A DNA stretch of 16,603 nucleotides from CAXOVX01 sp964213345 (GTDB lineage: Bacteria; Pseudomonadota; Alphaproteobacteria; Rickettsiales; Midichloriaceae), in assembly GCA_964213345.1 (NCBI GenBank), contig CAXOVX010000042.1:1-16603 (forward strand). The letters run 5' to 3'. Position 1 is the first letter of the stretch. Each line of letters begins with the position of its first letter. Below the pieces are notes generated by a model. It was not told where the DNA came from. It ran no database searches and saw nothing but the letters and a program-made list of their open reading frames with translations. Below are positions 1 through 6,627 of this stretch, one piece after another. The position numbers and the translations under genes are program-made.

Positions 1-215
1 TTTCTTGTATTTTGTGATTTATGGAAGTTCGCGTTATCCATAATGACCGTCTGGCCAGGCTTTAACGCAGGTATCAGACAAATAACTTTGTATCGCAGTT
101 TCCTTATAGCACATTGCTGCTATAATCTAGCCACAAAGTTCTCCTTAGAATATCTTCTACCTGATATGGAATCACATATCTTGCCCTTTTTTCGCATATC
201 AACGCTCTTTATAAA
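1..215 (-). pseudogene. IS630-type transposase relic, C-terminal part, cut by the window edge
   Basis: Read leftwards, the minus strand encodes a DDE transposase core. It contains LIPALKPGQTVIMDNANFHK at about 80-16, the conserved second-Asp block of IS630-type transposases, and, upstream, SGRRYSKENFVARL at about 165-125. A TAG stop after the latter stretch, and a gap of roughly 19 bases where the right-hand copy (16220-16290) encodes FEFWIEEFLIP, show that it is broken. The sequence runs off the left edge. It ends abruptly next to the IS982 terminal repeat at 216, so the element was probably interrupted by that insertion. The family call rests on motifs only. Confidence 0.75.
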
Positions 216-1114
216 ACCCGAAGTACGGATAAGACTACAAAAAAGCATTTTCTACAGATCTGCACATAGAGTGCCATAGTCTTTGAAATTGGTTGAGTTT
301 GCCGAAAATAGTTTCAACAATTGTAGGTTTATAGAGCAAAAACTTATTTTGTAGGAGTAATAATTTATTTTTCATGTTCTTCTTAAGCCTCGTAATGAGC
401 AACGAATCTTGATCTAACAGCTGTGTTGCTAATTCTTCTGAGATATATCCTTTATCGCCAAATAATTTTCCCCATGAGCCTTTTGCCATGGTCAAGACAG
501 GCTTTCTGTCATCAACATTACCAGGTGTAATTCTGATGGAAACAAATTCGCTTTTATCATTGAAAATTGTGTGTAATTTCAGAACATAAAACCAACCGGT
601 GCTTTTTCTACTTTTTGCAGCAATTCCACGAAAAATATTATGTCTACTGCCGCGTAGATCCTTACATGTATCAAGTGGTGTAGAATCAATAAATTGGATA
701 CCAGAAACTTCTCCGGTAATGCATTGCAATAAGCAACATAATATAGGCAAAATACGCTACAATACGGCTACAAACCTATCATACAACAATAAATTTTTGA
801 AATCTCTCCGGTGTTTTACATACACATAAAACAACTAAACTTACTCTCTTGGTAGCCTAATATTATAGTCACTATCTCACTAAGGATCATATTGCACTTC
901 CTACTCCTCTTGCCTTTCGTTGTCCTTGCCTTTTATAAATGTATTTCCAACCAAATTATAAATCCTTTGCAAAAATCATCAACATAACAATATATTCCTG
1001 TAAAATCTATTTCCATATGTTTCCTCTTTGTTACCCTTTATCGGCTTCTTTAAACAGATATCATATCTCCATTTTATTGCATTATATTATTCATTCCTTA
1101 GCCTTACTTCGGGT
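216..1114 (-). mobile_element. IS982-family insertion sequence, decayed
   Basis: The two ends carry imperfect terminal inverted repeats. The left end at 216-233 reads ACCCGAAGTACGGATAAG. The right end, on the minus strand from 1114 to 1097, reads ACCCGAAGTAAGGCTAAG, with 16 of 18 positions matching. The element is 899 bp, close to the usual size for this family (about 1 kb), and holds one transposase pseudogene read on the minus strand. I see no clear target-site duplication. The flank at 202-215 is IS630-type transposase sequence, so the insertion appears nested in an older element. The right terminus (1057-1114) is repeated almost exactly, in inverse orientation, at 16546-16603. Confidence 0.8.
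235..1016 (-). pseudogene. IS982-family transposase, frameshifted and interrupted
   Basis: Translation starts at an ATG at 1016 with the typical N-terminus (FTGIYCYVDDFCKGF). It is then broken by an ochre stop and frameshifts; fragments reading MILSEIVTIILGYQESKF and then FYVYVKHRRDFKNLLLYDRF lie in different frames. An in-frame TAG follows AVL at about position 757. From about 750 to 235 a long open stretch carries the catalytic part: GIQFIDSTPL, the GWFYVLKLH block, ITPGNVDDRKP and KLFGDKGYISEEL, which are classic IS982 transposase motifs. The C-terminal part reads CRSVENAFL and stops at 235-237, probably shortened by another indel. The gene cannot make a full transposase unless it is heavily recoded. 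Confidence 0.8.
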
Positions 1115-1400
1115 TGTTAAGCAGCATAAAAATCAATAAATTCAAGCATTTTCACAGAGTTGCTACACGTTACAATAAAATTGGCTATAGCATTCCTGTC
1201 TTTCCTTTATATAGCGGCAATATTCATTTTGCTAAAATAAATATCGACGAGCCTATTGTTTTCTTTGCTGTGGAGCTACATGCTCTCTAATCCATGTTGC
1301 ATTAAGCTATCTGCGTGCGTTTTTTACAATCACAAAATTCTAATATCTTACTCGCATATGGCTTTGGATTTACGTAACTCAAGACAGTATGAGTGACAGT
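1115..1400 (-). pseudogene. Possible upstream remnant of the interrupted IS630-type element
   Basis: This is degraded sequence on the far side of the IS982 insertion. On the minus strand at about 1364-1305 one frame reads KPYASKILEFCDCKKRTQIA, followed by a stop; this resembles the N-terminal helix-turn-helix start of IS630-type transposases. Another frame, at about 1220-1120, reads RKDRNAIANFIVTC and then LEFID, which could match the region before the first catalytic Asp. If both matches are right, the piece is too short for an intact N-terminal half, so deletions must have occurred. This is a weak, motif-level call, and the sequence could be an unrelated relic. Confidence 0.35.
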
Positions 1401-1635
1401 CCCCACTTTCCCTGCGAGAGACTTCTGGTGGATATTTTGTATCTCTGCGATGGACATTTATTGGGACCACTGCAAGATAAGATTGTCAAAATTTTGTAGG
1501 AGTGTATCCGGAGTAATTACGAGTATAGATAATCTCCTAAATGTATTAGCATGAGAACTGTTTTGTATATTTTTGCCTAAAATTTATTTATTTTTAAGCG
1601 ACAGCAATGCATTTCATTGGTGTCTTGATGCGATT
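1401..1635. other. Non-coding, degraded intergenic stretch
   Basis: I recognise no gene, RNA or element here. One minus-strand frame (about 1470-1350) stays open for some 40 codons but matches no family I know. The stretch lies between IS debris and a short dispersed repeat and looks like decayed sequence. Confidence 0.5.
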
Positions 1636-1751
1636 ACAACTCCCCATTTTAACGCCTACGTTGGTCACGTTGTAGAAAATTTGGGCTCAGTTATGTAGTC
1701 CTTCACCCTTACCATTGCGCTCATAGTGCTCATTAAAAAATGGGACTTGGG
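1636..1751. repeat. Short dispersed repeat with imperfect inverted ends (MITE-like), copy 1
   Basis: The left end reads CAACTCCCCATTTTAA. The right end, read on the opposite strand, is CCAAGTCCCATTTTTTAA, so the ends form an imperfect inverted repeat. A diverged copy of the whole unit, in the same orientation, lies at 16304-16424; both share the internal order ACG...TGTAGT...CCTTC...CTCA/CCCTTACC...TTAAAAA. Neither copy has room for a transposase, so a non-autonomous element or a pair of joined IS ends is likely. Confidence 0.55.
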
Positions 1752-1837
1752 ATAATTGGGGCGACTTTTTAGTAAAGAGCACAGGACAGCTGTGAATGCA
1801 AAGCTGATTGCGCACATGCGCCCTCTCTTTTTATATT

Positions 1838-3181
1838 TCAGGCTTTAACTCCATGTAGTCTTGCGTATACTCTTTCATATCCCATAAAAGGTAGTAACAC
1901 CTTTAATTCAGGTCCATTCTCCAAGCCCGTTAATGCTAACCTAATTGGCAAAAATAATTGTTTTCCACTATGGCCAGTTTCTTTTTTTAGTATCTCAATC
2001 CATCTATCCCATATACTATTGTCCCATTTGTCTGCTGGTAACAATTGGCTAGCTCTTTTTGTAAACTCCAGATCTATTATCTTTGGCTCTATTACCTTTT
2101 TGCATACCGCCCACCACTCTTTAATGCTACTAATAGTGCTCACATTGCTTTTTACAAGCTCCCAAAATTCTTCTGTGACTTCTAATATTCCCTCTTCTTG
2201 TAATTTCCGTTTTACAATACCATACGGTAAGTGCGAGATTAGTTTTGTATTTAAACGCACTAACTCATCTATATCATAACCAACACCTGCAGAATTAAAT
2301 TTGCAAAAATCAAAATTTTCTATCAGCTCTTCTAAAGTGATGCAATAACTAACCGGATCTGAAGTACCAAGTGCCGCCAAAAAGCTATTAATTGCCATTG
2401 CTTCAATACCAAATCTTTTCAGCGAGACTATGTCAAATCCCCCAATCCTCTTTGAAATTTCTTGCTCTTTATTATGGAGCAATGATAAATGGGCAAAGCT
2501 AGGTAGGATTTTTGCACCAAGTGCATCAAAAATTTGCACATGCACAGCACTATTGGATAAATGGTCTTCTCCACGGACTATATCTGTTATGCCATAATCT
2601 ATATCATCTACAATCGAAGCTAATGTATAAGTGACGCTCCCATCAGGCTTTACTAGAACCGGATCATTTAAATTTGCTGCCAAAAAAGACACCGGACCTT
2701 TTATCCTATCCACCCACTCTATTTTTTCGTCTCTATTTACTAAAAAGCGCCAATGAGGTTTCATTCCCTTTGCTTCTAGTTCAGACTTTTGTTGTTGAGT
2801 TAATTTTAGAGCCGCTCTATCATAAATTGGCGGTAAACTACGGCTAAGTTGTGATTTTTTCTTAAGCTCTAATTCTTCCACTGTTTCATAACATGGATAC
2901 AGTCTACCGCCTGTGATTAGCTTATCCTTAGCCTCCAAATAATACTGTACACGCTCTGATTGCCTAAACATCTGATCCCAACTCAAACCCAACCAGTGCA
3001 AATTTCCTATGATAGCTTCTTCATACCTTTTTTCACTTCGTTCTTTATCCGTATCGTCTATACGTAATATAAACTTCCCATTACTTTTCCTTGCGTATAG
3101 CCAATTTACTATTGCTGTCCTTATATTTCCAACATGCAGTAATCCCGTAGGGCTTGGTGCAAACCTAGTAACAATTCCCAT
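1838..3181 (-). CDS. gltX: Glutamate--tRNA ligase (non-zinc-binding, rickettsial type)
   Basis: This cytoplasmic class I aminoacyl-tRNA synthetase charges tRNA(Glu) with glutamate. In Rickettsiales, where two paralogues are common, one can also make Glu-tRNA(Gln) for the GatCAB amidotransferase. At 447 aa it has a normal length. The Rossmann fold starts with FAPSPTG and the HIGH-type motif HVGN at residues 16-19. Other class markers are RIDDTD (40-45), YPCYET (95-100), the RGEDH block (203-207) and a KMSKS-type loop as EISKR (241-245). The C-terminal anticodon-binding domain is complete. It is the last gene of the minus cluster and starts 1 bp after the stop of the 136-aa gene, with only a weak ribosome site, so translation is probably coupled. 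Whether it is the discriminating or the misacylating paralogue cannot be decided from motifs alone. Confidence 0.95.
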   Translation of the reverse strand: MGIVTRFAPSPTGLLHVGNIRTAIVNWLYARKSNGKFILRIDDTDKERSEKRYEEAIIGNLHWLGLSWDQMFRQSERVQYYLEAKDKLITGGRLYPCYETVEELELKKKSQLSRSLPPIYDRAALKLTQQQKSELEAKGMKPHWRFLVNRDEKIEWVDRIKGPVSFLAANLNDPVLVKPDGSVTYTLASIVDDIDYGITDIVRGEDHLSNSAVHVQIFDALGAKILPSFAHLSLLHNKEQEISKRIGGFDIVSLKRFGIEAMAINSFLAALGTSDPVSYCITLEELIENFDFCKFNSAGVGYDIDELVRLNTKLISHLPYGIVKRKLQEEGILEVTEEFWELVKSNVSTISSIKEWWAVCKKVIEPKIIDLEFTKRASQLLPADKWDNSIWDRWIEILKKETGHSGKQLFLPIRLALTGLENGPELKVLLPFMGYERVYARLHGVKA

Positions 3182-3182
3182 T

Positions 3183-3593
3183 TTACCGTGCTACCACTAA
3201 TTCATTTTTATCATAAATACGCTCAACAGTGTACGGACAAATAATCTGTCGGATGCTTCCCTTGTGTTCTGACACCTTACTTACCGCGTCTGCTGCAGTC
3301 GATGCCTCAACTAACTGAGTTACATCCTTAAATACGATCTTGTACATACCACGTTGTGCTGGAATTAATTTTTTTACTGTACTGCTATATTCTTGAAATT
3401 CTTCTTCACGAAGTCTCATCTTTGCTGAGGTAAACCCTTTGCCCAAGTTAGTATAGGCAATGTCTTTTTCTACTTTAAAAAATGGGGTAAATGTAGCACT
3501 CTTCGCCTCCTTACCAAACGTGCTCGCACTAGCATCAAACTCCACGGCGTCTGATTTGTCTCTTTTGTCTAAATTATTTGCTTCTGTATTCAT
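3183..3593 (-). CDS. Uncharacterised 136-aa protein coupled to gltX
   Basis: I do not recognise this family. The product is a small soluble protein with a polar, probably disordered first ~35 residues (rich in Asp, Ser, Ala and Lys) and no signal peptide or membrane segment. The rest looks like a compact alpha/beta unit: a charged helix (KMRLREEEFQEYSSTVKKL, residues 58-76), then a strand-helix-strand stretch (MYKIVFKDV, then STAADAVSKV) ending in NELVVAR. The start is the ATG at 3593 with a GAGG-type site about 13 bases upstream. The stop lies 1 bp from the gltX start, and ftsH ends 57 bp upstream, so it sits inside an operon. That position argues for a real, expressed gene. A link to translation is possible but is inferred only from location. 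Confidence 0.75.
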   Translation of the reverse strand: MNTEANNLDKRDKSDAVEFDASASTFGKEAKSATFTPFFKVEKDIAYTNLGKGFTSAKMRLREEEFQEYSSTVKKLIPAQRGMYKIVFKDVTQLVEASTAADAVSKVSEHKGSIRQIICPYTVERIYDKNELVVAR

Positions 3594-3650
3594 ATATCAG
3601 CAACATCCTCATGATAATTTCGCATTTTTTGCACCATCACATTCTCCTTC

Positions 3651-5591
3651 TCAGGCAACCGCATCACTACTTTCACTTGTTGTAGGTACAGAAGGATTAG
3701 CCCTTTTATCTTTTTGCTGCCACTTAGTATCAGAATCAAGGCTAGTCCCTTGCTTGGTATTGTTAGTATCTTCCTTCTTTATTGGTTTATTTGCTAATAA
3801 ATTCTTTATTTCTTCCCCGCTCAATGTCTCATATTCTAGTAATGCCTCTGCTAATCTATGCAGCTCAGTTATATATTTCATTAATATGCATTTAGCACTA
3901 TCATAACCAGCTTCAATGATATTTTTAACTTCATAATCTATCTTTTTAGCCAACTCTTCCGACACAGTATTTTGTTTTCCTAGACTATGACCTAGGAATA
4001 CTTCTTCTCTATCTTCACCAACTAATACAGGTCCAATATTGCTACTTAATCCCCATTGCGTCACCATCTTCCTAGCAAGTTGTGTAGCTACTTTAATATC
4101 ATTGCTTGCCCCAGTTGTTACTTTTTCAAGACCGAATACTAACTCTTCAGCTACCCGTCCCCCCATGTATACTGCGATCTTTGCCTTAAGCTCTTCATGC
4201 GTAAATGAATAACGATCATCTTCTGGAAGAGGCATAGTAACACCCAATGCTCGCCCTCGTGGAATAATTGTGGCTTTATGCAAAGGATCAGAAGCTGGCA
4301 TATAAAGCAGGACTAGTACATGCCCTCCTTCATGATATGCGGTCAACTTCCTTTGATCGTAACTCATGACCATTGAGCGACGTTCAGCACCCATCATTAC
4401 TTTATCCTTTGCATGTTCGAGCATATCCATACTCACATGCTTACGATTAAGCCTGGCTGCCATCAGTGCAGCTTCATTAACGATGTTAGCTAAATCAGCT
4501 CCAGAAAATCCAGGCGTTCCCCGGGCCAAGAACCTTATAGTAACATCAGGAGCTATTGGTACCTTCTGAAGATGTACCTTCAGTATATGTTCGCGACCAT
4601 TGACGTCTGGTAGTGGAACGACAATCTGCCTGTCAAAACGCTTGGGACGTAATAATGCAGGATCTAACACATCCGGCCTATTAGTAGCTGCTAGAACAAT
4701 GATATTCTCATTCTCTGTAAATCCATCCATTTCTACCAATAGTTGATTCAGAGTCTGCTCACGCTCATCGTTACCCCCGCCTAATCCGGCTCCTCTATGC
4801 CTGCCTACAGCATCTATTTCATCTATGAAAAGAATACAAGGTGCATGTTTTTTCGCTTGAGCAAACATGTCACGTACCCTACTTGCACCAACACCCACAA
4901 ACATTTCAACAAAATCAGAGCCTGAAATACTAAAAAAGGCTACTCCTGCCTCGCCAGCAACAGCACGAGCCAAAAGAGTTTTTCCAGTTCCAGGAGGACC
5001 AACCAACAAACATCCCCTAGGTATCTTTCCACCCAAACGTTGGAATTTTGCTGGCTCTTTAAGGAAATCTACAATTTCTTGTAGTTCTTCTTTTGCTTCA
5101 TCTACTCCAGCTACGTCTGCAAACGTAATTTTATTATTGCTATCAGAGACAAGCTTTGCTTTAGATTTACCAAAACCCATTGCTTTGCCACCACTCTGGA
5201 CACTGCGCATAAAATAGATCCATACCCCAGCCAACAACAATACCGGAAACCAAGAAAGAATTATGTTAAAAAAACTACCTAAAGACGTTTCTGTAGGCAG
5301 TATCTCCACTGTTGCTCCTTTTTCGCGCAAATGGTCTACCAACTGCGGATAAAAATGTGGTGATAACGTACTAAGATGTTTTCCACTACTATCCTTACTA
5401 TCAATAACATTTCCACGTATGGATACTTCTCTAACATTTCCCGCATCAACTTGATTCAAAAACTCCGAAAAAACTATCCTCCTAGAGCTCGAGCTAATAT
5501 CCGCAAAAATGTTGTATGCGATACTAAGCACTATAACAATCACCAACCAAAGCAATAAATTATTTTTTGTTCCTTTAAAATTTCGCATCAT
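3651..5591 (-). CDS. ftsH: ATP-dependent zinc metalloprotease FtsH
   Basis: This membrane-anchored AAA+ protease forms hexamers that degrade misassembled membrane proteins and short-lived regulators. At 646 aa it has the family's usual length. Two membrane segments (about 11-30 and 107-128) flank a small periplasmic domain. The AAA module shows Walker A GPPGTGKT (198-205), pore motif MFVG (230-233), Walker B ILFIDEID (253-260) and the second region of homology around 303-322. The protease zinc site is HEGGH (420-424), with a third ligand likely Asp498 in GASNDI. The tail after about residue 600 is hydrophilic. The start has AGGA about 9 bases upstream; a second Met follows directly. Two oddities: the arginine-finger stretch reads LRPKRFDRQ where nearly all homologues have LRPGRFDRQ, and the zinc motif has GG for the usual AG. 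Key residues are kept, so activity is expected. Confidence 0.97.
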   Translation of the reverse strand: MMRNFKGTKNNLLLWLVIVIVLSIAYNIFADISSSSRRIVFSEFLNQVDAGNVREVSIRGNVIDSKDSSGKHLSTLSPHFYPQLVDHLREKGATVEILPTETSLGSFFNIILSWFPVLLLAGVWIYFMRSVQSGGKAMGFGKSKAKLVSDSNNKITFADVAGVDEAKEELQEIVDFLKEPAKFQRLGGKIPRGCLLVGPPGTGKTLLARAVAGEAGVAFFSISGSDFVEMFVGVGASRVRDMFAQAKKHAPCILFIDEIDAVGRHRGAGLGGGNDEREQTLNQLLVEMDGFTENENIIVLAATNRPDVLDPALLRPKRFDRQIVVPLPDVNGREHILKVHLQKVPIAPDVTIRFLARGTPGFSGADLANIVNEAALMAARLNRKHVSMDMLEHAKDKVMMGAERRSMVMSYDQRKLTAYHEGGHVLVLLYMPASDPLHKATIIPRGRALGVTMPLPEDDRYSFTHEELKAKIAVYMGGRVAEELVFGLEKVTTGASNDIKVATQLARKMVTQWGLSSNIGPVLVGEDREEVFLGHSLGKQNTVSEELAKKIDYEVKNIIEAGYDSAKCILMKYITELHRLAEALLEYETLSGEEIKNLLANKPIKKEDTNNTKQGTSLDSDTKWQQKDKRANPSVPTTSESSDAVA

Positions 5592-5651
5592 TTTATAATT
5601 CCTAAAAATAAAATCCCTAATTCATGACGACACACCCACTCACCACTAGCA

Positions 5652-5680
5652 TGTATAACACTTTTAGGAGCGGCGGAAAA
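5652..5680 (-). promoter_or_regulatory. Candidate promoter upstream of ftsH
   Basis: In the 132-bp gap between the PPDK-regulator gene and ftsH, the minus strand has TTTTCC (5680-5675), a 17-bp spacer and TATACA (5657-5652), about 60 bases before the ftsH start. The matches to sigma-70 boxes are 3/6 and 4/6, so the call is weak. The gap is the widest within the minus cluster, which is the main reason to expect a promoter. I do not see a convincing heat-shock sigma-32 site. Confidence 0.25.
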
Positions 5681-5723
5681 GTATTCTTTGTATCATTTTT
5701 TTTGCACTTGCACTTGAATAATA

Positions 5724-6593
5724 TTAAATCATAAAATCACTGCATCTATGCGCTCCTCGTTTTATAAAAAATAAGTTAATGACCTCAGCTGCTATCTCTT
5801 CAATAGCCTTAGCAGTTACATTTATGACAGAAATCTTGAGTTTTTCGAAGAGCTTTATCGCATACTCAACTTCCTGATTAATGGCATCAATAGATAGGTA
5901 ATTTTCTAAAAATTTATGTGAGTTATTCTTCATATCCTTATAAGACGCAAACCTGTTACAGCGTACTTTAAGTAAATACTGCGGCTCTATAGTAAATCCA
6001 ACGACTAATGGGTGCGGAGAAATTTTTAAACCAGTGCTGATATCTAAGACTATAGGAAAATTGGCCACTTTATACCCGCGTTGAGAAAGGTATAGTGCTG
6101 TAGGTGATTTTGATGTTCTTGATACTCCTAATAACACTATATCTGCTTTGTTGTATTCCTCCATTCCAGCTCCATCATCGTGATTGATCGCAAAATTCAT
6201 ACTCTCTATCTTACTGAAATAATCATCATCAAGCTTGCTGTATTTACCTGGTGTTTGTTTAGATGGTGGCACCTTGAGATAATCCTGAATTCCATCGAGG
6301 ATTGATTGTATCGAGCATAAACAAGGTGCTGATATAGCCTTGCATTTATCGATTAAATAAGTGCGCACTTCACTATTAACCATGGTGTGAATTATTACTC
6401 CAGGGGCTTTTTGTACTTCAATCATCAATGCATCAATTTGTTCCTTGGATCTAACGAGCGGCCACATATACTCTATCACATGCAATCCAGTAAATTGGGT
6501 TACGGCGGCCCTACTAACGGCTGCTACAGTCTCTCCAGAGGAATCTGAAACTAAATATATGTGCAATGTTGTGACTTGACCTTTTTTTACCAT
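5724..6593 (-). CDS. ppsR: Pyruvate, phosphate dikinase regulatory protein (DUF299; bifunctional kinase/pyrophosphorylase)
   Basis: Members of this family switch pyruvate phosphate dikinase (PPDK) or PEP synthase off by ADP-dependent phosphorylation of the catalytic-site threonine and on by phosphate-dependent removal. The protein opens with HIYLVSDSSGET (residues 11-22 from the ATG) and carries the family nucleotide-binding loop GVSRTSKSP (156-164). Its length of 289 aa is typical. I prefer the ATG at 6593; an in-frame GTG at 6599 would add two residues and has AAGGA further upstream. It sits 28-34 bp after ligA (depending on the start chosen) in the same orientation. The PPDK target is not in the window. 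Rickettsiales commonly keep a PPDK, so PPDK is a likelier target than PEP synthase. The symbol is the generic family one. Confidence 0.9.
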   Translation of the reverse strand: MVKKGQVTTLHIYLVSDSSGETVAAVSRAAVTQFTGLHVIEYMWPLVRSKEQIDALMIEVQKAPGVIIHTMVNSEVRTYLIDKCKAISAPCLCSIQSILDGIQDYLKVPPSKQTPGKYSKLDDDYFSKIESMNFAINHDDGAGMEEYNKADIVLLGVSRTSKSPTALYLSQRGYKVANFPIVLDISTGLKISPHPLVVGFTIEPQYLLKVRCNRFASYKDMKNNSHKFLENYLSIDAINQEVEYAIKLFEKLKISVINVTAKAIEEIAAEVINLFFIKRGAHRCSDFMI

Positions 6594-6627
6594 ACCCACG
6601 CTATACCACGATCCTTTTTTATAAACT

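Noticed and set aside
1270..1480. A decayed host gene on the minus strand (frames reading HADSLMQHGLESM or PPEVSRRESGDC)
   Set aside because: Several stops interrupt every frame, and the best local resemblance is to IS630-type sequence, so no host gene is claimed.
1812..1824. GCGCACATGCGC near-palindrome after gltX as a terminator
   Set aside because: The stem is about 5 bases with a 2-base centre, and no T-run follows on the minus strand, so it does not look like an intrinsic terminator.
4867..5217. A 116-aa plus-strand open frame opposite ftsH
   Set aside because: It is antisense to the conserved AAA domain, shows no family resemblance, and is explained as a shadow of ftsH codon bias.
5700..5716. 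GCACTTGCACTTGAA as a short tandem repeat of interest
   Set aside because: It is barely two copies of a 6-base unit, too little to mean anything.
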